64,000 bases of DNA from Biostraticola tofi. GTDB taxonomy: Bacteria; Pseudomonadota; Gammaproteobacteria; Enterobacterales; Enterobacteriaceae. Where the stretch lies: the NCBI RefSeq assembly GCF_004343195.1, contig NZ_SMCR01000006.1, positions 1-64,000 of the forward strand, given 5' to 3'. Under the pieces are notes generated by a model, which ran no database searches, had not been told where the DNA came from, and worked only from the letters and a program-made list of their open reading frames with translations. Positions 9,626 through 19,396 of this stretch are shown here, in pieces. The position numbers and the translations under genes were made by a program. Numbering within the stretch: the stretch's first letter is position 1; every line of letters begins with the position of its first letter.

Positions 9626-9648
9626 CAGGGCAATGCCAGATTGCCCTG
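9626..9648 (-). terminator. Stem-loop after the SGNH hydrolase gene
   Basis: Perfect 9-bp stem CAGGGCAAT/ATTGCCCTG with a 5-base loop, 36 bases beyond the minus-strand stop codon. The following minus-strand bases (TCTGTTAATAA) are only moderately T-rich, so intrinsic termination is likely but not certain. Confidence 0.55.
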
Positions 9649-9683
9649 CCGCTGTCAGGATGGCTAACCGGTAGACATCCGAG

Positions 9684-11141
9684 TCAGTGATCGCCAGAAA
9701 CAGCATTGCGCTTTGCATCCGCCTGGTCCTGCAGATCCGGCAGTAACAGCGTCAGGCTGACAGCATATGCCATGGCCCGATTACCTTCATCGCCTGGGTG
9801 CAACCGGTCGCCGGAATCGAAACGCGCTGACAGACTCGCGGGATCAGTGGAGTCCTGCAGCAGAGCGTCAAAGTCTATCACCCCGTCAAACACCCCGCTG
9901 TGACGGATCCATTCATTGAGCTGGCGGCGCAAGCGGTCCTTGTCCGGATGAAAGTAATCAGCCAGCGGCGTACCGGGCAGCGCCCCCTTGAAAGGCGTCA
10001 GGGTGGCACCTATCGCCCTTACCCCGCGGCGGTGAGCCTGAGACACCCACTGCTGATAACCTGCGATAAGTGCCGACAACGTCGGCCTGGGGCTATGTGG
10101 CGCAAAGGCCGTACCCGGCCAGGTGATATCGTTAATGCCCAGCATCAGGATAGCGCTCTTTACTCCTGGCTGGGCCAGCACATCACGATCCAGTCGCGTC
10201 AGTGCATTAGCCCCCATACCGTCAGCCAGCAACCGTGCCCCGGAGATACCGGCATTGACCACCGCCACGTTGTAGGGCGCAAGCCGCTCTGCCAGGAAAT
10301 CTGGCCAGCGCCGATCCTTATCCAGACTGGCGGCGGCGCCATCAGTAATCGAGTCACCCATCACCACCAGCGCCGAGGAGGACGGTGGCGCTTCGACCTC
10401 AATGCCGGTCAGCAGCAAACGGGCAGTGATACTTTGAGATGACGTGGCTACCCATTCAGCAGCGGCGGTACGATTGCCAGGGACTATCCACCCGGTCTGA
10501 CGCCCATCCCAGTGAAAAGTGCTGACCGGCGTGGCGACCGGCAGATACAGGCTGACTGCCACCTGCGCCAGCGGGGATGAACGCAGTGCGATAGGATCGC
10601 TTATCACCGCAGCCCCGGGGAGGATAGTCACCGACGATTGGCCGCCAAAGGTGACTATCTGCAGGCTATTGATATTGAGTTTATCGTCCTGACCAGGCAG
10701 GCGTGCCAAAGGGGTACCCGCGATAATCGGCGCCCGATTGTCCGCGGATGGGTTGGAGGTGGCGGGAGCATTGACGATTTCTGCTCGATTCAAGCCGGTC
10801 TGCGTCAAGCCGACCGTGGCTTTGCCCAGGGTAATCGGCGCCTGGCCATAGGCATTGGATAACACAATGCGCATCCGCCGCCCACCCAGGCTAATGCGTG
10901 CCAGCTGGCGTATGGTCTGATCTTTTAACACCGCCGGTACCTGGGTTGGAAATAAAAAATCCTTCCCCCATACCGGTTGAGGACTGGCTTGCCAACTGGC
11001 TGTCCAGACCGCACCGCTATCGGCCGGTGACTCCATGGTGAATTTTTCAGCACTGACGGCCGGCGTGATAATGCCGCCAGCGAGTAACGCAGGCATCAGC
11101 CAGGTGCGGGCTACGGCAGAGGATCGTATGAGAATATTCAT
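9684..11141 (-). CDS. Secreted SGNH/GDSL-family hydrolase (esterase)
   Basis: Exported esterase or lipase-like hydrolase, 485 residues. A signal peptide (residues 1-31, ending AVSAEK) is followed by an all-beta accessory domain (about 45-250) and the SGNH catalytic domain. Catalytic blocks: GDSITDG with nucleophile Ser264, Gly in block II (NAGISGARL, about 296-304), GIND with Asn337, and DRLH with Asp445/His448. Its layout resembles bacterial GDSL esterases acting on acylated carbohydrates; the substrate cannot be read from sequence. It is divergent from the LysR gene at 11252, a common regulator/target arrangement. Confidence 0.88.
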   Translation of the reverse strand: MNILIRSSAVARTWLMPALLAGGIITPAVSAEKFTMESPADSGAVWTASWQASPQPVWGKDFLFPTQVPAVLKDQTIRQLARISLGGRRMRIVLSNAYGQAPITLGKATVGLTQTGLNRAEIVNAPATSNPSADNRAPIIAGTPLARLPGQDDKLNINSLQIVTFGGQSSVTILPGAAVISDPIALRSSPLAQVAVSLYLPVATPVSTFHWDGRQTGWIVPGNRTAAAEWVATSSQSITARLLLTGIEVEAPPSSSALVVMGDSITDGAAASLDKDRRWPDFLAERLAPYNVAVVNAGISGARLLADGMGANALTRLDRDVLAQPGVKSAILMLGINDITWPGTAFAPHSPRPTLSALIAGYQQWVSQAHRRGVRAIGATLTPFKGALPGTPLADYFHPDKDRLRRQLNEWIRHSGVFDGVIDFDALLQDSTDPASLSARFDSGDRLHPGDEGNRAMAYAVSLTLLLPDLQDQADAKRNAVSGDH

Positions 11142-11251
11142 AGTAGTGACTTCATCGACATTAGGTGTTCAAATAATGAATTCAAAGACGCATTCGCACT
11201 AGATAGCGACCAGTACAATCATTTGTGACCTGAACTCATAAGGAATGCCCT

Positions 11252-12181
11252 ATGGCGCGTTTGGAGGTTAACCGTTCCGGTGAACTGGATATCTTTGTCC
11301 AGGTCATTCAGCTGGGCAGCTTCACCGCCGCCGCCCGGTCGTGTTCGATGACGCCCTCTGCGGTGAGCAAGCTGATTGCGCGCTTGGAACAGCGGCTGGG
11401 TACGCGGCTGTTAAACCGCTCGACCCGGCAGCTCCAGCTTACGCCGGAAGGATGCGTTTTCTATGAACGCGGCGTGCGCATTCTGACCGATCTGGATGAA
11501 GCTGAGCGTTGCGTCAGCGCCGAGGCGGCCCCGCGCGGCCGCCTGCGGGTGAATGCCAATGTGCCGTTTGGTCATCATTTTCTGTTGCCATTGGTGCCGC
11601 GTTTTCTGGCGCGCCATCCGGAAGTGCAATTGGATATCGTGCTGACGGATGATGTTGTCGATATTCTGGAACAGCGTACCGATGTGGCGGTTCGCGCCGG
11701 TCCGCTGAAAAGCTCCAGCCTGACGGCCCGCAAGCTGGGCCAGACCGGCATGATCATTGTCGGGTCGCCGGATTACTTACAGCGCCGGGGGATACCGCAA
11801 ACCGCAGAGCAATTGGCCCGGCATAATCTGCTGGGGGCGAATTACCCGCGTGCGCAGCCGGGTTGGCCGCTGCGCGTTGCAGGTACGGTTCAGGTGATGC
11901 CGGTTATCGGCAATGCGCTGGCCAGCGATGGGGAAGCGTTGCGCCAGCTGGCGCTGGCAGGCGTTGGCTTAGCGCGCCTGGCGGCGTTTCAGGTGCGTCT
12001 GGATATCGCCGCCGGGCGGTTGCAGCCAGTGCTGGAACAGCTCAACCCCGGCGATCTGGAAGAGATCCACGGGGTGTTTGTCGGTCAAGGCGGCTACTTG
12101 CCGCTGCGAGTGCGCGCCTTTTTGGACTTTCTCGCGCAGGAAGTGGATATCGGAAGGGGTCCGCTCGAGGCTCCACCATAG
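11252..12181 (+). CDS. LysR-family transcriptional regulator
   Basis: 309 residues. The N-terminal winged HTH (about 10-70) contains GSFTAAARSCSMTPSAVSKL, and a type-2 periplasmic-binding-like effector domain (about 95-300) follows. The sequence (LRVNANVPFGHHFLLP, TDDVVDILEQRTDVAVRAG) fits the broad subgroup of LysR proteins that control adjacent oxidoreductase or transporter genes. AAGGA lies eight bases before the ATG. It is divergent from the secreted esterase with a 110-bp gap, so it probably regulates that gene and itself. The effector is unknown. Confidence 0.9.
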   Translation: MARLEVNRSGELDIFVQVIQLGSFTAAARSCSMTPSAVSKLIARLEQRLGTRLLNRSTRQLQLTPEGCVFYERGVRILTDLDEAERCVSAEAAPRGRLRVNANVPFGHHFLLPLVPRFLARHPEVQLDIVLTDDVVDILEQRTDVAVRAGPLKSSSLTARKLGQTGMIIVGSPDYLQRRGIPQTAEQLARHNLLGANYPRAQPGWPLRVAGTVQVMPVIGNALASDGEALRQLALAGVGLARLAAFQVRLDIAAGRLQPVLEQLNPGDLEEIHGVFVGQGGYLPLRVRAFLDFLAQEVDIGRGPLEAPP

Positions 12182-12314
12182 CCGCTTCGTAGAACCCGAT
12201 GGCAAAGCCAGGCAGAGCAACCTCTGATCCCAAGCCGTTGATGCAGTTTTATCACCAGGGCTGGACTCAGTAATCTAAGGCAGTAGCGCGTGGCTGGCTC
12301 CCGGTCTGTCGCTG

Positions 12315-13178
12315 TCAGGCGGCGAACTTCTTGGCGCCAGCCACACAGAGTACCGCTCCCAGGGCAACCGCCAGCATCGCCCAACTTACCGGTTCATGTA
12401 AAAACAGCGCCGCCAGTCCCAAGCCGAAGAAAGGCTGCAGCAACTGCAGTTGACTTACCCCGGCAATGCCGCCCATCGCCAGGCCCCGATACCAGAAAAC
12501 AAACCCTATCAGCATGCTGAACACTGAGACATAAGCCAACCCGGCCCACCCGGCCACGGTAATCGGTTCGAAGGAGGCGGGCATGGTCAGCAGGGTTATC
12601 GGCAGCATCACCGGCAATGCCACGACCAATGCCCAGCAAATCACCTGCCAGCCACCAAGCTTGCGTGACAGTCGAGCGCCTTCGGCGTAGCCCAGGCCGC
12701 AGACCACGATAGAGGCCAGCATCAGCATGTCTCCTTTCAGCGAGGCCTGGATGCCGCCCCAGGCCGCATAGCCAGCGACAAAAGCGCTGCCGAGCAAGGA
12801 AAACAGCCAGAAAGCCGGTTTGGGGTAATCTTTACCGCGGAGGGCGCCAAACACTGCGGTGCATAACGGCAGCAGTCCGATAAACACCAGCGAGTGCGCA
12901 GAAGTCATATTCTGCAGCGCCATTGCAGTCAGCAGTGGGAATCCGACTACCACGCCCAGCGCGACCACCACCAGTGATAACACGGTACTGACGCCTGGCC
13001 GGCGCTGTTGCAACGCCAGCAACAGCATCAGTGCCAGCAACGCGGCGATAGTTGCCCTGGCGCCGGTGAGAAACACCGGATCGAAATCCTTCACCGCCAG
13101 GCGGGTCGCCGGCAGCGAACCGGCAAAAATCACCACGCCTATCAATCCATTAATCCATCCGGCAGACATCTTGTCCAT
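12315..13178 (-). CDS. EamA/DMT-superfamily transporter
   Basis: 287 residues, about ten transmembrane segments arranged as two EamA repeats, typical of the drug/metabolite transporter superfamily (amino-acid or metabolite export). It is divergent from a MocR-type regulator (13330-14724). MocR/EamA pairs are common and suggest that the regulator controls this exporter. The substrate cannot be inferred. Confidence 0.88.
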   Translation of the reverse strand: MDKMSAGWINGLIGVVIFAGSLPATRLAVKDFDPVFLTGARATIAALLALMLLLALQQRRPGVSTVLSLVVVALGVVVGFPLLTAMALQNMTSAHSLVFIGLLPLCTAVFGALRGKDYPKPAFWLFSLLGSAFVAGYAAWGGIQASLKGDMLMLASIVVCGLGYAEGARLSRKLGGWQVICWALVVALPVMLPITLLTMPASFEPITVAGWAGLAYVSVFSMLIGFVFWYRGLAMGGIAGVSQLQLLQPFFGLGLAALFLHEPVSWAMLAVALGAVLCVAGAKKFAA

Positions 13179-13329
13179 TGGAGACTCCCTTTTTTAGTCA
13201 CATGTTGAGGCCATATGGGGCCGGTCTGAATTACATCACTCCTTGGCTGGACCCGCCACAGACAAAACAGTACAATTTAAAGTAACTGTTATGGTTTCTA
13301 GCGCCATACACTTTTCAGGGATCCTCAGC

Positions 13330-14724
13330 ATGAAGCCGACAATGACTCGCATTGAAACCGTAATGGACAGCGTACGCATGAAAATTGCCTCGCGGGCTTA
13401 TCTGCCCGGCACCCGACTGCCCTCGGTGCGTGCCCAAGCGACGGCGATGGGACTGTCAGTGTCGACGGTGGTCGAGGCCTATGAGCGGCTTTGCGCTGAA
13501 GAAGTTATCTACTCCCGCCAGGGTTCAGGGTTTTATGTCGCCGGCCCGATAGCACCGCTGGCGCTATCTGAAATTGGCCCCAGGCTTGAACGCGAAGTTG
13601 ATCCTTTGTGGATCTCACGTCAGTCGCTGGAGAGCGATGCCTCAGTGCTGAAACCCGGCTGTGGCTGGCTGCCGACCCATTGGATGTACGAGGCCGGGAT
13701 GCGCCGAGCCTTACGCACCATCGCCAGGGCCGACCGATCGCTACTGACGGACTATGCACCGCCCCAAGGCCTGCCGGCTCTACGTCAATTTCTGGCGCGA
13801 CGCATGGGGGCTACCGCTATCGAGGCATCGCCTGAGCAGATTCTGCTGACAGACTCCGGCACCCAAGCGATAGATTTGATTTGTCGCTTTTTCCTGCAAC
13901 CGGGTGATGCGGTATTGGTAGATGATCCTTGCTACTTTAACTTCCACGCCCTGCTGCGCGCTCATCGCGTCAACGCAGTCGGTGTTCCATTTACGCCCAC
14001 CGGCCCTGATTTGACGGCGTTTGAAGCTGCCCTGCGCCAGCACGCTCCGAGGCTTTATATCACGAACTCCGGCATTCACAATCCCACTGGCGCCGCCCTT
14101 TCCTCAGTGACCGCGCACCGGCTGCTTACCCTGGCGGAAGGCACGGACCTGGTTATCATTGAGGATGATATATTCGCCGATTTTGAAAGCCACCCGGCCC
14201 CACGGCTGGCCGCTCTGGATGGACTGTCCCGGGTTATCCATATGGGCAGCTTTTCCAAAACGATTTCAGCGTCGATGCGTTGCGGCTATATTGCCGCTCC
14301 GTCCCGCTGGGTCGATGGTCTGACGGATCTTAAAATCGCCACCCAGTTCGGCGGTGGCCAACTGGCGTCTGCGGTGCTGCTGGCGGCGCTGACCGACAGT
14401 GGCTATCGCAAGCATATGGCGACGATACGCCTGCGTCTGGCCCAGGGAATGGACCATTGCCTAGGCGGTTTAGGCAAGATTGGCATCACGCCGTGGTTGG
14501 CGCCGCAGGCCGGGATGTTTGTCTGGTGCCGGTTGCCGAAAGGCGCTGATGCGGCAAAAATAGCCAGCGCCTGTCTGAGACTGGGGGTAGTGCTGGCCCC
14601 AGGCAATGCTTTTAGCCAATCGCAAGGCGCCGGCGATTTTCTTCGCTTTAATGTAGCCCAATGCATGGAAGATACCGATAACCGTATGCTGGCGGTACTG
14701 GCGCAGGTGCTGGCTGATATTTAG
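13330..14724 (+). CDS. MocR/PdxR-type regulator (GntR HTH fused to class-I aminotransferase domain)
   Basis: 464 residues from the ATG at 13330, preceded by AGGGA. An upstream TTG at 13243 would add 29 unconvincing residues. A GntR winged helix (about 5-70; LPSVRAQATAMGLSVSTVVE) is followed by an aminotransferase-fold domain (about 100-460). The PLP-binding lysine is Lys310 in GSFSKT. MocR proteins use PLP and an amino acid or vitamin B6 vitamer as effectors. Its divergent neighbour is an EamA exporter, the likely target. The gene's last codons and stop are duplicated in tandem immediately downstream (14706-14781). Confidence 0.9.
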   Translation: MKPTMTRIETVMDSVRMKIASRAYLPGTRLPSVRAQATAMGLSVSTVVEAYERLCAEEVIYSRQGSGFYVAGPIAPLALSEIGPRLEREVDPLWISRQSLESDASVLKPGCGWLPTHWMYEAGMRRALRTIARADRSLLTDYAPPQGLPALRQFLARRMGATAIEASPEQILLTDSGTQAIDLICRFFLQPGDAVLVDDPCYFNFHALLRAHRVNAVGVPFTPTGPDLTAFEAALRQHAPRLYITNSGIHNPTGAALSSVTAHRLLTLAEGTDLVIIEDDIFADFESHPAPRLAALDGLSRVIHMGSFSKTISASMRCGYIAAPSRWVDGLTDLKIATQFGGGQLASAVLLAALTDSGYRKHMATIRLRLAQGMDHCLGGLGKIGITPWLAPQAGMFVWCRLPKGADAAKIASACLRLGVVLAPGNAFSQSQGAGDFLRFNVAQCMEDTDNRMLAVLAQVLADI

Positions 14725-14781
14725 GCAGGACCCCATCTGATGTGGTGCTGGCTGATATTAAGGCAGGACCCCATCTGATGG
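14706..14781. repeat. 38-bp tandem duplication spanning the MocR stop codon
   Basis: Two copies (14706-14743 and 14744-14781) differ by one base in the stop-codon position (TAG in the first, AAG in the second) plus the last base. The first copy includes the last five codons of the MocR gene. The duplication therefore arose from the gene's own 3' end. Confidence 0.9.
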
Positions 14782-14800
14782 CGGCAAGCCAGGTTGGCGC

Positions 14801-15526
14801 TCAGGTTTTAAGACCCAGTAATTGTTTGAGCGATTTGAGATAGCGCCGGCTGACCGGTACTGATTGGCCGTTGCTCAAGGCAATTTCCGCCTGTCCGCTT
14901 TCTTCAAACCGTATTTCACGCAGATGCGCCATATTGACCAGATACTGCCGGTGGCATCGCACCAGCGGGGTACGCGTTTCCAGCGTTTTTAGCGTCAGTT
15001 CGGTAAAACACTCTCCGGTATCATTGCCGGTAACAAATACGCCACTCAACCGTGACTGGGCGAATACCACTTCTTTCATTCGCAGCAGGTAGATGCGGCT
15101 TTGGCCGATACAGGGAATATATTCCAGATGGCTTTCCGGTTCGGACAAGGACATGATGTCCTGCTGCGGTCGTTCGTTGTGCAGGCGCGAGAGGGTCTTG
15201 GCCAATCGCCCCGCCTCTATGGGTTTGAGCAGGTAATCAAAGGCATTTTCCTCAAAGGCCCTGACCGCATATTCATCATAAGCCGTCAGGAACACAATAT
15301 ACGGCATCTTTTCAGGATCGAGCATGCCGATCATTTCAAGCCCGGTAATGCGCGGCATCTGAATATCCAGAAACAGGACATCCGGATGCAGACGATGGAT
15401 AGCACTGATGGCCTCCACCGCATTGGAGCACTCGCCCAGCACCGCTACTTGCGGGTCTTGGTGCAGCAGGCATCTAAGATTCTCGCGTGCCAGCGGCTCA
15501 TCATCGACGATCAATACGGTTAACAT
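14801..15526 (-). CDS. btsR: LytTR-type response regulator BtsR (YehT)
   Basis: 241 residues: receiver domain (1-120; phospho-acceptor Asp54 in LFLDIQMPR; acidic pair near residues 8-9) and a LytTR DNA-binding domain (about 135-240; [10 protein letters not shown]). Length and sequence fit the enteric BtsR/YehT, which with BtsS responds to extracellular pyruvate and activates the pyruvate transporter gene btsT. The start overlaps the end of btsS by 7 bp, so the two are translationally coupled. btsT is not in the window. Confidence 0.92.
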   Translation of the reverse strand: MLTVLIVDDEPLARENLRCLLHQDPQVAVLGECSNAVEAISAIHRLHPDVLFLDIQMPRITGLEMIGMLDPEKMPYIVFLTAYDEYAVRAFEENAFDYLLKPIEAGRLAKTLSRLHNERPQQDIMSLSEPESHLEYIPCIGQSRIYLLRMKEVVFAQSRLSGVFVTGNDTGECFTELTLKTLETRTPLVRCHRQYLVNMAHLREIRFEESGQAEIALSNGQSVPVSRRYLKSLKQLLGLKT

Positions 15527-17211
15527 GCCTCAAGGTCCTCCAGCGGCAGGCTAAGGGTAATACGGGTAGATTGCTCAGGCTCGCAGGTGACGCTCAGGCC
15601 ATATCCATCGCCAAATCGATTACGGATCCGCTTATCCACCAGGCTCATCCCCAGCCCGGTGGACGCGCTGTGATCACGGTACAGACCGGCGTTATCTTCT
15701 ACGCTGAGCAGCAACCGCCCTTGGCTCTGGCAGGCGCTGAGTGTGATGATGCCGGTGCCGAGCAGATGAGAGGTGCCGTGTTTGATGGCATTTTCAACGA
15801 TCGGCTGGAGGGAGAATGCCGGCAGATGCAAACCCAGTAAAGCCTCAGGCAACTCAAAATTGACCTGCAATCGATCCTGAAAGCGGGCTTTTTCAATTTG
15901 CAGGTAAGCGTTGACGTGTTCGATTTCATCACTGAGTGACACCACCTCTTCCGATCTTTTCAGATTTTTGCGAAAGAAAGTCGACAAGGATTGCACCAGT
16001 TGACCGGCCTGCTCACTGTCGCGACGTATCACTGCCACCAGGGTATTGAGGGCATTGAACAGGAAATGGGGATTGACCTGGGCATGCAGCAGCTTGATTT
16101 CTGACTGGGTCAGCAACTGCTTGTGACGCTCATACTGGCCGGCCAAAATTTGCGCCGACAGTAGGCTGGCAATTCCCTCGCCCAAGGTGCGATTAATCGA
16201 GCTGAATAAACGGTTTTTGGCTTCGTACAGCTTAATGGTACCGATAACCTGCTGGTTTTCGCCCAGCAACGGGATCACCAGCGTTGAACCCAGTTTGCAG
16301 TTACGGTGTAACGAACACTGATAGGGAATACCATTACCATCAGCGTACACCACCTCATTATTTTCAATGGCCCTAATGGAATGGCGCGAGGCAATGGGCG
16401 TGCCGGGCAGATGGTGGTCATCGCCGATGCCGATAAATGCCAGCAGTTTTTCCCGATCGGTAATCGCAACCGCCCCGATGTCCAATTGCTGATAAATAAC
16501 TTCAGCCACCCGCATGCTGTTTTCATGGTTAAAACCCTGGCGCAGAAAGCCTTCAGTACAGGCGGCAATTTTCAGCGCCCGGGCGGAAAATGCCGAGGTA
16601 TATTTTTCGAACATCGCCCTTCGGTCCAGCAGGATCCGCATAAACATGGCTGCGCCGACGGTATTGGTGACAATCATCGGCGCCGAGATGCTTTTGACCA
16701 GTTTAAGGGCTTCTTCATACGGCCGCGCCACCGACAGGATAATCAGCATCTGCATGATTTCCGCCACCAGCGTGACGCCGGCTACCGTAAAGGGATTGAA
16801 CAATTTGTCGATTCGGCCGCGGCGGATGAACAAGCGATGCACCACCCCGCCAAGCAGCCCCTCGATGAGGGTTGATATCATACAGCTGGTCGCGGTCATG
16901 CCGCCAAGGGAATAGCGATGCAGCCCGCCGGTCAGGCCAACCAGCGCACCTACCGCCGGCCCGCCCAGTAGTCCCCCCAGCACGGCGCCGATGGCGCGGG
17001 TATTGGCAATCGAGTCGTCAATATGCAGACCGAAATAGGTTCCCATAATGCAGAAAATCGAAAACATCACATAGCACAGCAGCTTGTGGGGTAAGCGGAC
17101 GGTAACTTGCGTCAGGGGGATGAAAATGGGGGTTTTGCTTAACAGATAAGCGATAACCAGATAAACACACATTTGCTGCAGCAGCAGCAACACCAGATGG
17201 AACTCGTACAT
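15520..17211 (-). CDS. btsS: Sensor histidine kinase BtsS (YehU, LytS family)
   Basis: 563 residues (E. coli protein about 561). The N-terminal 5TM-5TMR_LYT membrane sensor (about 1-200) carries the glycine-rich [20 protein letters not shown]-like domain (about 215-360) is followed by a His_kinase domain with the phospho-acceptor in [13 protein letters not shown] and a HATPase ([17 protein letters not shown]). Known role: high-affinity pyruvate receptor of the BtsSR system. It forms an operon with btsR. Confidence 0.93.
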   Translation of the reverse strand: MYEFHLVLLLLQQMCVYLVIAYLLSKTPIFIPLTQVTVRLPHKLLCYVMFSIFCIMGTYFGLHIDDSIANTRAIGAVLGGLLGGPAVGALVGLTGGLHRYSLGGMTATSCMISTLIEGLLGGVVHRLFIRRGRIDKLFNPFTVAGVTLVAEIMQMLIILSVARPYEEALKLVKSISAPMIVTNTVGAAMFMRILLDRRAMFEKYTSAFSARALKIAACTEGFLRQGFNHENSMRVAEVIYQQLDIGAVAITDREKLLAFIGIGDDHHLPGTPIASRHSIRAIENNEVVYADGNGIPYQCSLHRNCKLGSTLVIPLLGENQQVIGTIKLYEAKNRLFSSINRTLGEGIASLLSAQILAGQYERHKQLLTQSEIKLLHAQVNPHFLFNALNTLVAVIRRDSEQAGQLVQSLSTFFRKNLKRSEEVVSLSDEIEHVNAYLQIEKARFQDRLQVNFELPEALLGLHLPAFSLQPIVENAIKHGTSHLLGTGIITLSACQSQGRLLLSVEDNAGLYRDHSASTGLGMSLVDKRIRNRFGDGYGLSVTCEPEQSTRITLSLPLEDLEAC

Positions 17212-17396
17212 AGATGCTGACCTAAATCAATGCGCCGGACCCGGCGGGCCCGACGCACAGTCATAATGGCGGCACCATAGCGCAAACAACAGATTTTTAC
17301 TTTGACATGTTTCACTAATTTGAAAATACATTTAGGGAATAACTATTGCTCGACCATGACAATCAGGGCCACTGCCTGTTTATTCCCCTGGTGCCC

Positions 17397-18413
17397 TCAG
17401 GATAAATCGAATCCTTCCAGCACGATTTTCCCCCGGGCGCGATGGCTTTCAATCAGCTGATGGGCCCGTCGCAGGTTTTCAGCGTTGATGGCGCCGTAAT
17501 GTTCGCTGAAGGTCGACTGCAGGGTCCCATCATCCACCAGAGCGGCCACTCGCTCCAGCAATTGATGCTGTTTTATCATATCGCTGGTCTCAAACATGGC
17601 GCGAGTAAACATAAATTCCCAGTGCAGCGAGAGACTTTTGGTTTTTAACTGATTGGCATCGAGCGATTTCGGATCGTCAATCAGGGCCAATTGGCCCTGG
17701 GGCGCCAGCACATCGATCAGGTGCTTATAGTGGCTTTCGGTGTGAGTGAGGCTTGCCACATGGCTAACCGGGTGAATACCAATGCGGGACAACTCTTCGG
17801 CCAGGGATTTGCTGTGGTCAATGACATGATGGGCACCCATTTTGCGCACCCATTCAGCGGTTTCCGGCCGCGAGGCGGTGCCGATAACCGTCATGCGGGT
17901 CAATTTACGCGCCAATTGAGTCAGAATGGAACCGACGCCGCCGGCCGCGCCGATAATCAGCAGTTGGCTGTTTTCGCCACCGCCTTCCGCCACCCGCAGG
18001 CGGTCAAACAACAGTTCCCAGGCGGTGATTGCGGTGAGCGGCAGTGCGGCCGCGTGGGCAAAATCGATGGAGGCCGGTTTATGACCGACAATCCGCTCAT
18101 CCACCAGATGCAGCTCACTGTTTGCACCTGGACGGGTCAGGGATCCGGCATAAAAGACTTCATCCCCGGCGTTAAACAGCGTAACGTCAGATCCGGTTTC
18201 CAACACCACACCGGCGACATCCCAGCCCAGAACGCGGGGGGCGGTCACGGCGGCATTGGCCCTCACCTTGGTGTCGACCGGGTTCACCGAGATGGCATTG
18301 ACGGCCACCAGCAAATCCCGCGGTCCCGGGCGCGGCGTCGGCAGATCGGTGGAATACAGGGAATCGGGACTGGCAATGGGTAGTCCATGCTGGGCATAAA
18401 CGATGGCTTTCAT
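17397..18413 (-). CDS. Zinc-type alcohol dehydrogenase-like / quinone oxidoreductase (MDR family)
   Basis: 338 residues with the medium-chain dehydrogenase fold: GroES-like N-terminal domain (NPVDTKVRA; GWDVAGVV) and a Rossmann domain with GAAGGVGSILTQLA (about 152-165). It lacks the structural zinc cysteines, as in the zinc-independent quinone-oxidoreductase branch, and ends KIVLEGF as is usual for that branch. NADPH-dependent reduction of a quinone or enone is likely; the substrate is unknown. It stands alone between btsS and an SDR gene on the same strand. Confidence 0.85.
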   Translation of the reverse strand: MKAIVYAQHGLPIASPDSLYSTDLPTPRPGPRDLLVAVNAISVNPVDTKVRANAAVTAPRVLGWDVAGVVLETGSDVTLFNAGDEVFYAGSLTRPGANSELHLVDERIVGHKPASIDFAHAAALPLTAITAWELLFDRLRVAEGGGENSQLLIIGAAGGVGSILTQLARKLTRMTVIGTASRPETAEWVRKMGAHHVIDHSKSLAEELSRIGIHPVSHVASLTHTESHYKHLIDVLAPQGQLALIDDPKSLDANQLKTKSLSLHWEFMFTRAMFETSDMIKQHQLLERVAALVDDGTLQSTFSEHYGAINAENLRRAHQLIESHRARGKIVLEGFDLS

Positions 18414-18551
18414 GATAATGGCCTTTATTAGCTAAGTTAACGTTGTTGGGTAGCTTAAACATAGGCGGTTTTTTCAAGAAAAAACATCGGCCGGATCCGG
18501 TAACACTTTCACTCTGGCAATGAAAATCATCGGACGAGAACGATAGCGGTA

Positions 18552-19283
18552 TCAGACATGCTGTCCACCATTAACCTGAATTTCCGCCCCATTGACGTAG
18601 GAGGCCGCTGAGGTGCAGAGAAAATAAATCAATGAGGCCACTTCTTCAGGCTTACCCAGACGCTGCAGCGGCACCTGCCGTTCGATGATCTCCTGGGTAC
18701 CCGGCGAGAGGATGGAGGTATCGATTTCACCGGGTGCAATGGCGTTGACCCGAATGCCATAGCGGCCGAAATCGTTGGCCATTTCACGGGTAAGCGCCGA
18801 CAGCGCAGCTTTTGAAGTGGCATAGGCCACCCCGGCAAACGGATGGACCCGAGATCCGGCGATTGAGGTCACGTTGATAATACTGCCCTGGGCCTGCTTG
18901 AGTTCGTCGAATAATCCATTGGCCAGCAGCGCCGTCGAGAACAGGTTGACGTTGAATACCCGCAACCAGGTGGCATAATCGGTCTCCCTGACTCCTAGCC
19001 GTTCACCCTGTTCGCCTTTGGGTGAAATACCGGCGTTATCGACCAGCGCATCCAACCGGCCCCCCAGTTTTTCTTTGATAAGCGGCAGCGCCGCTTCCAC
19101 CCCGGCGATGTCTTCCAGATCCAGATGGATGTGATTGAGCATTTTTTCGGCCCATGGGCACTCTGCTACCCAATTCTGGCGGGAAGCGGTGAAAATACGC
19201 CATCCGGCGGCGTGAAAATGTTTGACCGTTGCATGCCCGATTCCCCGGCTAGCCCCAGTCAGTAACAGGGTTTTCTTCTGCAT
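18552..19283 (-). CDS. Short-chain dehydrogenase/reductase
   Basis: 243 residues, classical SDR. Cofactor motif TGASRGIG (9-16), NAG (88-90, preceded by VD), catalytic Ser in VTSIAGS and YATSK near residues 153-157, and a C-terminal VNGAEIQVNGG. The substrate cannot be assigned. The gene lies between the MDR oxidoreductase and the aminotransferase on the same strand, each separated by more than 100 bp, so they are probably not one tight operon. Confidence 0.88.
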   Translation of the reverse strand: MQKKTLLLTGASRGIGHATVKHFHAAGWRIFTASRQNWVAECPWAEKMLNHIHLDLEDIAGVEAALPLIKEKLGGRLDALVDNAGISPKGEQGERLGVRETDYATWLRVFNVNLFSTALLANGLFDELKQAQGSIINVTSIAGSRVHPFAGVAYATSKAALSALTREMANDFGRYGIRVNAIAPGEIDTSILSPGTQEIIERQVPLQRLGKPEEVASLIYFLCTSAASYVNGAEIQVNGGQHV

Positions 19284-19396
19284 CCGATGGTCTCTTAATC
19301 GACAGTATATGCATCAAAATGTGCGGCAAAACAGCGGATGAAACAAGTAGTTTCCTCTGATTTCATCCAGCAATGCGGCGCCGGCCGCCGGTCAAA

